Shown: positions 55,091 to 64,000 of the stretch, one piece after another
Numbering within the stretch: the stretch's first letter is position 1
Layout: every line of letters begins with the position of its first letter
Source: Corinectria fuckeliana
Lineage: Eukaryota > Ascomycota > Sordariomycetes > Hypocreales > Nectriaceae
Direction of reading: 5' to 3'
NCBI GenBank assembly: GCA_019137255.1
Contig: WPDH01000018.1
Location: forward strand, 248,001-312,000
Length of the DNA: 64,000 nt
The notes under the pieces: model-generated
The model's database searches: none
Told to the model about the DNA's origin: nothing
The model's input: only the letters and a program-made list of their open reading frames with translations
Program-made: the position numbers and the translations under genes

Positions 55091-55599
55091 GAAGCAAAGA
55101 ATGGAGGATAAAAAGTGTAATCAGAGGTTGGCAGGTTGTAATCAGTCCCGGCAAGCCGAGTCAATCGCAGCGGTTCTGAAGCGAATATGCGAGCTCATCA
55201 TTTAGGAGTAGGGGAGAGAGTGAAGAGAAAAAGAGCTTGTACTTACAATCATAATAGCAGCATGGAACTTTCGCTCCATGTGTGGGAGAAGAGAAGCGAT
55301 TTTTCTGGAGCTTGGGCGAGAATTTTATGATGAATCAATCCTGCCGGCCGGGGTTTTTCCGGGCCGTTCTCCAGCCACTAGCCTTCCTCCAGCCACACGC
55401 CCCGCCACTAGCATGAGGCTTCCGCACGCAGTCGGTGAGGCGTCCAGCTCGTGGAGCTCACCAACCACCAGGCCAAGGCTGAAATTTGTTCCAACGCGAC
55501 AACACCTGGCGCAACTCCACCACAACCCGCGACTCTCCGCGAAGGATCCCTCAATTGGTTCCACCACCACCTCGCTGCGACTCTTCTTGCACAGCAATC
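55091..55599. promoter_or_regulatory. Divergent intergenic region (LysRS / ARP4)
   Basis: About 510 bases shared by two outward-facing genes; no TATA box stands out and no further gene is seen. The 139-codon frame at 55278-55697 overlaps ARP4 exon 1 in another frame and is a shadow. Confidence 0.55.
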
Positions 55600-57071
55600 A
55601 TGGCTCAACAGCCCCTTCCCTCGTCGGCGCAGCCTACCGACATCTATGGAGGAGGTCCGTAAGCTCCCTCGCGTCGTTCCCTGGGCAAGCCCACTAACGC
55701 TTTGATGTTGTAGATGAGGTCTCAGCGCTCGTCCTCGATCCCGGCTACTGCAGCACCCGGGCTGGCTTCGCCGGCGAAGATGTTCCCAAGTCCATCCTCC
55801 CTTCCTTCTATGGCCACGTTACTAGCGACCCGCCTCGCGACCTCTTCGGCGATGAGTGCTTGATTCCCCGTGCCGACTACGAGGTTCGCAACTACATGAA
55901 CCGAGACAGCGTGGTGGAAGACTGGGATGTCGCGTCTAGGATCTGGGAAAACATGCTCGTGAAGCGCCTACAGCCTGAGCGTCAGACGCCACCCGCTAAG
56001 AACGGCTTGAACGACGACCCCAAGGACCAGGACCAGGACGTCGAGGGAGACGTCGCCATGGATGACGCGGCGGAGTCGGCTGAGAGGCCCCTCCAGGAGA
56101 GCCCCCTCCTGATGACAGAAGCGCCCTGGAACACGCCTAAGTCGCGAGAGAAGGCCATTGAGATCATCATGGAGAACTGGGGATGCCCAGCCTTTTGGAT
56201 TAGCCGCACGCCTGTGTTGGCAGCATTTGCCGCTGGCAAGGCTACTTCCCTTGTCATTGATGTCGGAGGCGCCAACACTTCAGTAACAGCGATTCACGAT
56301 GGCATGGTGCTGAAGCGATCTATTCAAAAGTCCCCCGTCGGCGGTCTGTGGGTATCGTCTCAGATCCGGAGCCTTTGGGAGACCTCGGAGCCAAAGGTCG
56401 ATCTGACACCCACGTTCATGATCGAGAACAAGACGCCCGTCGACGCGCTGGCGTCCCCCCAAGTTCGCTTGCGCCACTTCCCCTTCCCAATCAACGACTC
56501 CTTCCGCGCCTACGAGGAAGAGCGTGTTTTGACCGAGTTCAAGGAGTCCGTGGTGGAGGTGTGGCGAGGCCCTAGCCGATACAGCGTTCCAGGAAATGAG
56601 GAATTCGTCAAGACGCAGCCCGGCCGGGTATTCGAGATGCCTGACGGCTACAATCAGATGTGGCGCGAGCAGCGCTTCCGAGTCACCGAAGGCATGTGGG
56701 ACGAGACTGCCGGGTATAGCCTCCCCGAGGCGGACCGCATCACCAAGGCCCAGACGATCCCGGAGCTGATCCGCTCGGCCCTGAACGCGGTCGACGTGGA
56801 TCTGCGCGGAAACTTGCTTGCCAACGTGGTCGTCACCGGCAGCACCACCTTGATCAACGGCTTCAACGACCGGCTGAACAACGAGCTGACAGCCATGTAC
56901 CCCGGGCTCAAGATCAAAATCCACTCGGCGGGCCTGACGAGCGAGCGGCGCTTCGGCGCCTGGATCGGCGGCAGCATCCTCGCCAGCTTGGGTACGTTCC
57001 ACCAGATGTGGATCTCGCGGAAGGAGTACGAGGAGAATGGGCCCAACGTGGTTGAGAAGCGGTGCAAGTAA
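55600..57071 (+). CDS. ARP4: Actin-related protein Arp4
   Basis: Nuclear actin-related protein shared by the NuA4 acetyltransferase and the INO80 and SWR1 remodellers. Two exons (55600-55654, 55714-57071; 59-nt intron with CTAAC branch site) encode 470 aa. The donor is the weak GTCCGT; a nearby GTAAGC would break the frame. Actin-fold blocks are visible: LVLDPGYCSTRAGFAGEDVPK (phosphate 1), SLVIDVGGANTSVTAIHDG (phosphate 2), TGSTTLINGFNDRLNNEL (adenosine) and a C-terminal KEYEENGPNVVEKRCK. An Asp/Glu-rich insertion at about 105-135 (DDPKDQDQDVEGDVAMDD) sits at the position of the known Arp4-specific insertion. Length fits fungal Arp4. Confidence 0.95.
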
Positions 57072-57337
57072 GACCTCTGATCATTCTATTGAGGGTTTTG
57101 TTGGAGTGGACTTCCGGCGTACGGAGTTGGGAGGAGGATGGGCTTTTTTCAGCCGAAACACGGAAAGGCCTGGCTCCAAAAAGAGTTCGGTTTGGACTTG
57201 ATAGGATCAATGTATGGCAGCAATTCTCGAAATCGCGACGCCCCGTCCCTTAATCATCCATCGTGTGTTTCTGCAAAGTCTAAAATATTCTAAAGTAATA
57301 TGTGGTATCCAATATCCAACGCCAGCAACCAGCTACA

Positions 57338-58276
57338 TCAAGTTCCTGTCGCGGACTTCTCAGCCTCGACTTCTCGCTCTGCTCGTCGCATCTTTACCCA
57401 CGCCCCGAGTTCGCCCCAGATACGTTCCTTTTCAGCTGGCGATAGCGTAGCAGCCAACCCACTCGTGCTGCTTGCAACAAAGACCCTGGCGCCCTCCCAT
57501 TCGCCGTCGATGACGCCCATGTTTTCTGTGGCATCCTGCCAACCGTACTTGAAGGCCTTACCGACGGGACGCGCGTGACGAACGCGCCAGACGCTCTCCC
57601 AAATGCTTTTTCCAACGATGCAGATGGATTCCGGACGCCATTTACGCGCCTTCTCCTGGAGGATCTCGACGCCCTCGTCCATCTCCTGCTTGCTCAGCTC
57701 GGAGCCGTTGCGGCTCGGACGGGCGACGATGTTGGTGTGGCCTAGGGAGTAGAGCTCTGGCATCTGGCGATCTTCAGTTGGACTGCAGAGCCGTGGAGTG
57801 ATGCCGCTGGAGAAGAGCAGCTTCCAGAACAGGTTGGACGGGTGGGCGTAGGCATGGCCGGTGCGTGCGGTCTGGACGCCCGGGTTCAAGCCAATGAAGA
57901 GGACCAGGAGGTTCTGGGTGATGGCGTCGGGGAGATGCGGGAGATGGGCGTACGTGGAGGGCGGGGCGTAGCCAGAGGCGGTGCGGGCTCGTTTCTTCTT
58001 TGTCTTGGTGGTGTTGCTGCTGTCGTTTCTGTCATCGTCGTCGTCCTGCTTCGGCCTCTTGTTTGAAGATGCTGAAGATGAGGTGAGATGCAATCGTGGA
58101 GACCGGCGCGTGGGGGTGGGAGAGCCGAGGGTTGTTTCGGACTTGAACATGAAGTTGCTGAGCTGTAGACGTCCCTCGAAGGTTGCGGGCTGGGGAGAAG
58201 ACTGGGGTTGATCTTGAGTGGGCTTGCTGTCAACCTGATTTACGTCGTCGACCTCTTCCTCATGATGCGATGCCAT
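57338..58276 (-). CDS. TDG/MUG-type mismatch uracil/thymine DNA glycosylase
   Basis: Base-excision repair enzyme that removes U or T from G mispairs in the nucleus. Single exon, 312 aa, starting at the ATG at 58276 (the open frame continues upstream to a GTG but that is not a usual start). The first 110 residues are polar with Lys/Arg clusters (NKRPKQ, KTKKKRARTASGY), typical of TDG N-termini and likely to bind DNA or direct nuclear import. The catalytic domain has LFIGLNPGVQTARTGHAYA (motif 1 with the catalytic Asn), HPSNLFWKLLFSSG, and VASSTSGLAA (motif 2). The family's ICIVGKSIWE segment is also present. It is convergent with ARP4, 266 bases apart. Confidence 0.92.
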   Translation of the reverse strand: MASHHEEEVDDVNQVDSKPTQDQPQSSPQPATFEGRLQLSNFMFKSETTLGSPTPTRRSPRLHLTSSSASSNKRPKQDDDDDRNDSSNTTKTKKKRARTASGYAPPSTYAHLPHLPDAITQNLLVLFIGLNPGVQTARTGHAYAHPSNLFWKLLFSSGITPRLCSPTEDRQMPELYSLGHTNIVARPSRNGSELSKQEMDEGVEILQEKARKWRPESICIVGKSIWESVWRVRHARPVGKAFKYGWQDATENMGVIDGEWEGARVFVASSTSGLAATLSPAEKERIWGELGAWVKMRRAEREVEAEKSATGT

Positions 58277-59650
58277 CTCTATTTGAGGGCGTATAAGAGG
58301 TAATGGGTGAGGCGGCGACACGTTGAGAAAGCGTCAGAGTCTAGACCGCCGCAAGCTGGCTGTTGCTCAAGTCTCCCGCTAGAATATAGATGTTCTAAAG
58401 ACGGTACCTTTGCACCTTTTTGTCTTTCAATTTGAGCCTCTCGGATATGACTGCAAGAAGTTCTACCTACCTGGAGACTAGAGAGCTGCTCTAGGTGGTT
58501 CTAGCTAGAATATCCTGGAAGGCTGAGGACAGATTTGAGCAGGCTACCTTGGCAATGAGCACTTGGGCTACGTACTTCGTACTCCGTCGTACATAACTAA
58601 GTACTTACTAGTACGGATGCTGTCAGACGGATGCAACTATTTCCAGCCATCGTAAAGGAGAAAATAGTCAGCCGCCTCAGCCACGGGGGATACCCACCTC
58701 ACATAAGGTACCTAGTTTGGTGGCGCTGTTAGCACTCGGGCCCCAGAGGCTGCCCGGCTGATTTACGGTCCCCAGAACGATGGCTCAGGGACTGGGCTTG
58801 AACACGAGCTTCTCTACGAGGGAACACGACAGGAGTACGTAGTAAGATCGACCACATGGCCCAAGGATCTCATTATCATATTCACTTTATTAATTGTCAA
58901 GTCATCTTCCCCCTTCCTGCAGCGAAATGTCGGTGTTGGCTTGTTTGCTCGATATTCGTGCTTACTCCTCGCACAGACGAATGGGAGGCGGCAGCGTCGC
59001 AATATGGGACGCTAGGACACTTCAGCATGTAGGCTGCCCTGTTTGGTTTGGGTGCGACACGGGCGCGTCGGCAGCCAGCAGGCCAGAGGAGAGGCCAGCC
59101 TTTCCTAGGTTTCTAGCAAGCATTTGTCGAGCCCATTTGCAAAGCAAGTTTGCGTTCCATTCAGTTGGCGCTTCAGTTGGCGCCTCAGTTGGCGGGGCAG
59201 CTGAGAGCACGTAATGAATAGGCAAATAGGGTCGGTCTGCTGTTTGGTGGGGATGGGTGTCGCAGTTGTGGATTGGTGGGCGGCGGGAGGAGCTTCAGGT
59301 AGGGTACCTAATAATAAGTTGCTGAGGTAGGTGCAGCTCGGCGTCATGCCTTCCCACCTCCCGACCCGCGTTACCTAGAAACGAGGACCGGGTATTCGTA
59401 TTTATTACGCCCGCTTCCGCCACCGCCGATACTCCTCCTCTTCTGCTCCTCTCTTCCTGAATTCATTACACCATCTTCACTGTTTGTCTTTTGGCTCGTG
59501 AAGCTTCCATACCCCTCCAACCCTCCAACCCCCACTTACTCAATTGGCTATTTCTAGGGTGCTACAACCCCGCCAGTTGCTTGCTTCGCTCTCCCAGCTT
59601 CGTTCACCGCAACCACCGTCTCGTATATTCATATCCCAACCTCAGTCACC
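58277..59650. promoter_or_regulatory. Divergent intergenic region (TDG / UAP1)
   Basis: About 1.4 kb, no gene seen. A diverged 12-base direct repeat (CAGTTGGCGCTT-like, three copies) lies at 59163-59195. The 200 bases before the UAP1 ATG are CT-rich on the plus strand, typical of a leader. TACTAGTAC/GTAC-type short palindromes occur near 58590-58620. Confidence 0.5.
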
Positions 59651-61168
59651 ATGGCAGCCACCGCACCCTCGGCCGAGGCTGTCGCTCAGCTCAAGGAGAA
59701 ATACTCCAAGGCCGGCCAAGACCACGTCTTCACCTTCTACGACTCTCTTTCCACCGCCGAGCAGGCCGCTCTCTACGAACAGCTCTCCGGCTTCGATCCC
59801 GCCCGCATCAACGAGATCACCAAGCTAGCCCTCAACCCTCCCAAGGCTTCTGAAACCCCCGACACTCTTGAGCCCCTCCCCGAGTCTGCCACCGCTAGCA
59901 TCCTCGACTCCGACTCCCAGAACATCGACAAGTGGTATGACTCGGGTCTCGAGCTCATCTCCAAGCAGCAGGTTGCTGTTGTCCTCATGGCCGGTGGCCA
60001 GGGAACCCGACTCGGCAGCTCCGCCCCCAAGGGTTGCTACGACATTGGACTTCCTTCCAAGAAGTCCCTCTTTCAGATTCAGGCCGAGCGAATCCGCAAG
60101 ATCCAGGAGCTCGCTTCCAAGAAGACGCCCGGTTCCAGTGCTGTTGTCCCCTGGTACGTCATGACCAGCGGCCCTACTCGCGGTCCCACCGAGAAGTTCT
60201 TCAAGGACAACAACTACTTCGGCCTGAGCGACGAGAATGTCCAAATCTTCGAGCAGGGTGTTCTTCCTTGTATTTCCAACGACGGCAAGATTCTACTCGA
60301 GAGCAAGGGCAAGGTTGCAGTCGCTCCTGATGGCAACGGTGGCATTTACCAGGCCCTTGTCGTCTCGGGTGTCCTCGAGGACATGCGCAAGCGTGGAATC
60401 CAGCACATCCACGCCTACTGCGTCGACAACTGCCTCGTCAAGGTCGCTGATCCCGTCTTCATTGGCTTCTCCGCTTCTCTTGATGTCGACATCGCCACCA
60501 AAGTCGTCCGCAAGCGCAATGCCACCGAGTCAGTTGGCCTGATCCTGTCCAAGAACGGCAAACCCGACGTCGTCGAGTACTCTGAGATCGACCAGGCCAC
60601 GGCCGAGGAGGTCGACCCCAAGCAGGCCGGTGTTCTTCGGTTCCGTGCTGCCAACATCGTCAACCACTACTACTCCTTCCGCTTCCTCGACTCCATCCCT
60701 CTGTGGGCTCACAAGCTGCCTCACCACGTTGCCCGCAAGAAGATCCCCGCCGCGGACCTCGAGAGCGGTGAGACTGTTAAGCCCGAGAAGCCCAACGGTA
60801 TCAAGCTTGAGCAGTTCGTCTTTGACGTTTTCCCCTTGCTGTCCATTGACAAGTTTGCTTGCTTCGAGGTCAAGCGTGAGGATGAGTTCTCGCCTCTGAA
60901 GAATGCCCGTGGCACCGGCGAGGATGACCCTGACACGAGCAAGCTGGACATTATGACCCAGGGAAAGCGCTGGGTTGAGGCTGCTGGCGCCATTGTAGTT
61001 GGCGAAAAGGCCGCGGAGGGTGTCGAGGTGTCTCCTCTCATCAGCTACGTAAGTGATCCCAGGACAGGATGAAGTTGGGCTTATACTAACACAACACAGG
61101 GCGGCGAGGGCCTCGAGAACGTCAAGAGCACGGAAATTACCGCGCCTGCTGTTCTGGAGCGGGAGTAG
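59651..61168 (+). CDS. UDP-N-acetylglucosamine pyrophosphorylase
   Basis: Converts GlcNAc-1-phosphate and UTP to UDP-GlcNAc, the precursor for chitin, N-glycans and GPI anchors, in the cytosol. Exons 59651-61048 and 61100-61168 (51-nt intron with ACTAAC branch site) encode 488 aa. The nucleotide-binding signature VVLMAGGQGTRLGSSAPKG is at about 118, followed by YDIGLPSKKSLFQIQAERI. Other family blocks are VPWYVMTSGPTR, APDGNGGIYQAL, YCVDNCLVKVADP and HYYSFRFLD. The small second exon supplies the conserved end GGEGLENVKSTEI. Length matches yeast Qri1 (UAP1). The product also feeds the PIG-P/GPI pathway encoded by a gene 19 kb away, but the two are not clustered. Confidence 0.96.
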
Positions 61169-61777
61169 GACAAAATCTAGTCTGGGATGTCGACGAGGGT
61201 TGGGAAAAGACTCGGCAGTCAAAATCTAAGCATCAGCGGGCTGGCTGTCTTCTCTACGGCTGCATAAGGGACCCACAAAGATCCCGCGGGGAAGCCCTTG
61301 TTTTCTTTCACCAGAACCCTCGGCGTCACAGTTTTACTCGTGTTTCCCCTGAGCAGTCGCCCGCCGTTTCACACGCGTTGAATCGAGCCCCCGAAAATAG
61401 GAGCAGAGCGATCTGGGGACTAGGCCGGACGATTTCGAACACGACATTAAGCAAGGGAATTAGGAGTTGAGTAGGAGGAGGGCCAAGTTTCGAGAAGCAT
61501 CGTTTCGTGGAGGTGCTTTGCTGGCTGGGACTGCTTCCACAGCCTGACAGAACAAAAAAGTGTTGGACATGGTAAATTAAAACCCCGGAACAAGATGACA
61601 GAAATGATATACATGAAAAATAAGAACTGAATGACGATAGTCGTTTATGGTGGAAATTTACAGCTTCGGCTTGCGGCTGCTCTGATTTGTATTGGTGTCC
61701 GGATCATCTATGCCATGTCTAAAAATGTCTATCGTAGATTCTAGGGGTGGGACCTGCGTGTCGCCTAGCTGTAAATC
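61169..61777. other. Convergent 3' region
   Basis: About 600 bases between the UAP1 and thioredoxin reductase stops; AT-rich in the second half, no gene seen. Confidence 0.6.
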
Positions 61778-62993
61778 TCATTCCTGGTCGGCAATGAACT
61801 TTTCAGCCTCGAGGGCAGCCATGCATCCGGTACCAGCGCTGGTAATAGCCTGTCGGTAGCGCTTGTCCTGGACGTCACCGGCAGCAAAGACGCCCTCGAC
61901 GTTGGTGGTGGTGGTGCCGGGGACGGTTTTGATGTAGCCGTCCTCGTCCATGTCGAGCTGGCCCTTGACGAGGGTGGTGGCGGGATCGTGGCCGATGGCG
62001 TAGAACAGCCCGTTGGCCACGACCGTCTCCTCCTCGCCGGTCTTGTTGTTCTTGATGACGAGGTGGCTCATGAGGCCGTCCTCGCCGCCGCGGATCTCGG
62101 TGGCGCCCGAGTTGAAGCGGACGCTGACCTTGGGGTGCTTGAGTAGGCGGCTGGCCATGATGTTGCTGGCGCGGAGGACGTCGCGGCGCACGAGGACGGT
62201 AACGTGGCTGGCGTACTTGGTGAGGAAGGTGGCCTCCTCGGCGGCCGAGTCGCCGCCGCCGATGACGTAGAGGGGCTTGTTGCGGAAGATGGGGACGGCT
62301 CCGTCGCAGACGGCGCAGGCGGAGACGCCGTTGGACCAGTACTTGTCCTCGCCGGGGAGGTGCAGACGGCGGGCAGAGGCGCCGGTGGCGATGATGATAG
62401 CGTCGGCGGTGTGGGTCTCGTCGGGGTTGAACTCGGTCGTGTACTTGAAGGGGCGGGAGGAGAAGTCGACGGAGGCGACGGTGTCGGTGACGATCTCGGT
62501 GCCGAAGCGCTCAGACTGCTTCTTCATGTTTTCCTGCGGGAGGGAGGGGGAAGACGTGTTAGGGGGGCCGTTCGCGTTTTGCGGGTTGGAGGAGAGATTG
62601 GAGGGCTCACCATCAGGGCGCCGCCCATGATGCCGTCGGGGAAACCGGGGAAGTTCTCGACGTCGGTGGTGGTGGTCAATTGACCGCCGGCAGCGATGCC
62701 GTTGGCCATGAAACCCTCATAGAGGACGGCTGTGGGCGTGGTCGGTCAGTTGGTTGGTCCGTTTTCGATGGCGAAGGTCGAGACTTACGCTTCAGCTCGG
62801 CTCGGGCCAAGTAGATGGCGGCGGTGTGGGCAGCAGGCCCGGAGCCAACGACTATCGCGTGTCAGTCAGTCAGCCAGTCATTCATGTTTGTCCGTAACTC
62901 TCGCGATAGTCCCTCAGAATAGGATGGTGGTAGTTGGTGGCGGTGGATGAAGGGAGGGGTCGACGACAACTTACTAACAACCTTGCTGTGCAT
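61778..62993 (-). CDS. TRR1: Thioredoxin reductase
   Basis: NADPH-dependent FAD enzyme that reduces thioredoxin. Four exons (62993-62975, 62851-62789, 62729-62611, 62533-61778) join in phase to 318 aa, the standard length of the low-molecular-weight type. Visible features: VGSGPAAHTAAIYLARAEL (FAD dinucleotide fold), GFMANGIAAGGQLTTT, the redox pair CAVC at about 144, VIGGGDSAAEEATFL (NADPH fold), and GVFAAGDVQDKRYRQAITSA (second FAD motif). The first exon codes for only six residues plus one base (MHSKVV), and the reading frame upstream of that ATG stays open. See the entry at 62994-63110 for a possible longer isoform. Intron 1 is 123 nt, introns 2 and 3 are 59 and 77 nt. Confidence 0.95.
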
Positions 62994-63110
62994 GTTCCTG
63001 ACGCCGAACTCAGCGGATGGTCTGGTGGTTTTCTGGAAGGTAGTGGCGGCGACAGCAATAGAGATCCCAGCGCTGGAGCGAAGGGTCCGTCGAAAGGTAG
63101 AGGAAAACAG
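62994..63110 (-). other. Possible non-AUG N-terminal extension of thioredoxin reductase
   Basis: The frame of the thioredoxin reductase ATG continues upstream without a stop or an ATG. From the CTG at 63110 it would add 39 residues. They are rich in Arg, Ser, Thr and Ala with a single acidic residue and begin LFSSTFRRTLRSSAGISIAV, ending in FGVRN before MHSK. This has the look of a mitochondrial presequence. The CTG has an A at position -3. Whether it is translated cannot be told from sequence. Confidence 0.4.
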
Positions 63111-64000
63111 TTTGGCGGCTTTTCGGGGGGAGGAGTGGATGTGGATGGGGGGGAGGAGATATATATATATATCTCTCTGAACGTATAAGAAAAAAAAAAG
63201 AGCCACCTCAGGTCAGGACAGGTCAGGTCAAGCACAATAGGTAGGTACGCTTATTACGCACGTTCGGTTCGCACGCGCCTTCACACACCAACCTGCCTTA
63301 GCTTCACAGCCCAAAAGCACGCGCCTCACGACAAGAATCGACGGAATTGGATGGACGGAGATGGAGATGGATCTGGGACGGACCCTCAACGGTGACGGCG
63401 GGGTACTGTCGGAGAGAGTATCTTGCGCTGAAGTGCTGTACTGTATGTATGTAATTAGTGCTGCAATAGCGCGCCGCCGGGACCTAATTAACGAAGACGG
63501 ATGGAAGCCGGGCACAGTGCCACAACGAGCGATTGATTACGGCGCGGAGAGCCAGTGGCCTGCCACCTGCGAGGGGAGGGAGCCCTGGAGCGATTTCGGC
63601 CTTGACTGTTGCTGTTGGGTGGTTTGGACGACGGGAAGGGAAGACGACGGAGACCGACGACGGGCCCCGGAGTTATGCGCTGTGCTAACTAGAGATTGGA
63701 CAAGTCGATTTATAAGCTGGGGCCTTGCCGGGGTGGAGGTGGAGGCGCGTGCCGGAGTGGGCGACGCGGGAGTGGAGTTGGGGTGTTCTTTGGAATCAAT
63801 TTGCACAGACGGGAAGATGGGTGATGATAGCATCACACAGAGGCGGAGCCGAAAGATTGAATGTCGAGGCTCGGCCCTGATGTCCTATTTCGGCAGCTAC
63901 ATGACTAATCACCAATACCTTGGATTATACAGTCTACATACCTCAGGCAACTAACTAGGCCAACGAGAGGTGGTTAGTAGGTACCTAAGTAATCAAGTTG
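62994..64000. promoter_or_regulatory. Upstream region of thioredoxin reductase
   Basis: About 1 kb to the window edge with no supportable gene; a 197-codon plus-strand frame (63361-63954) has no recognisable feature. An ATATATATATAT stretch at about 63160-63172 may serve as a core promoter element for the minus-strand gene. TGACTAA at 63902-63908 matches the Yap1/AP-1-type site expected for an oxidative-stress gene, but one heptamer 900 bases away is weak evidence. Confidence 0.4.

Noticed and set aside
63361..63954. 197-codon plus-strand ATG frame at the right end
   Set aside because: No recognisable domain, unusual composition (many Trp, Cys, Arg, Gly), and it lies in the presumed promoter of thioredoxin reductase.
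1..64000. CRISPR array, prophage, operon or insertion sequence
   Set aside because: The window is eukaryotic with spliced genes; I saw no spaced direct repeats, no transposase domains and no terminal inverted repeats that I could pair by eye.

Overview
The window is nuclear DNA of a filamentous ascomycete. The genes carry short GT-AG introns (mostly 48-90 nt, often with a CTAAC/CTGAC-like branch site), intergenic stretches are long and pyrimidine-rich, and the set includes AbaA, the TEA/ATTS regulator of conidiation. The AbaA C-terminus and the dispersed TAGGTA/TACCTA motifs suggest a Sordariomycete, perhaps Hypocreales; that placement is inference. All calls come from reading the sequence; no database search was run. 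Exon coordinates are given in each entry because several genes are cut into exons too small to stand out as open frames.

Layout. 1-5.97 kb: no gene found; two undetermined bases, a poly-C run and a CA microsatellite. 5.97-6.66 kb (-): dynein light chain LC8 in seven small exons. 6.66-10.59 kb: gene-free and visibly AT-richer. 10.59-13.40 kb (+): MRD1, a five-RRM pre-rRNA processing factor. 14.39-17.22 kb (+): abaA. 17.2-21.3 kb: gene-free. 21.31-22.92 kb (+): a secreted protein with an exposed N-terminal His and a Ser/Thr-rich tail. 23.82-25.03 kb (-): cyclophilin H. 25.0-31.2 kb: gene-free. 31.16-32.63 kb (+): membrane RING-H2 E3 ligase. 33.33-34.27 kb (-) and 34.82-39.69 kb (+): GPALPP1-like protein and VPS8, divergent. 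40.16-40.87 kb (+): PIG-P. 41.83-43.84 kb (-) and 45.75-48.14 kb (+): two divergent genes of an unrecognised family. They are paralogs, with matching sequence blocks and identical intron positions and phases. 49.31-49.94 kb (-): small NTF2-fold-like protein. 50.74-52.82 kb (+): ROK1 helicase. 53.08-55.09 kb (-): mitochondrial lysyl-tRNA synthetase. 55.60-57.07 kb (+): ARP4. 57.34-58.28 kb (-): TDG/MUG DNA glycosylase. 59.65-61.17 kb (+): UDP-GlcNAc pyrophosphorylase. 61.78-62.99 kb (-): thioredoxin reductase. The right end is upstream DNA of that gene.

Most genes are conserved housekeeping functions: ribosome biogenesis (MRD1, ROK1), splicing (cyclophilin H, perhaps GPALPP1), chromatin (ARP4), endosome traffic (VPS8), GPI and chitin precursors (PIG-P, UAP1), redox (TRR1) and mitochondrial translation (MSK1). 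They are not a functional cluster. The accessory features are the divergent paralog pair, the secreted His-first protein and the large gene-free blocks. The most interesting observations are the paralog pair and an open, presequence-like N-terminal extension upstream of the thioredoxin reductase ATG that lacks an AUG of its own.
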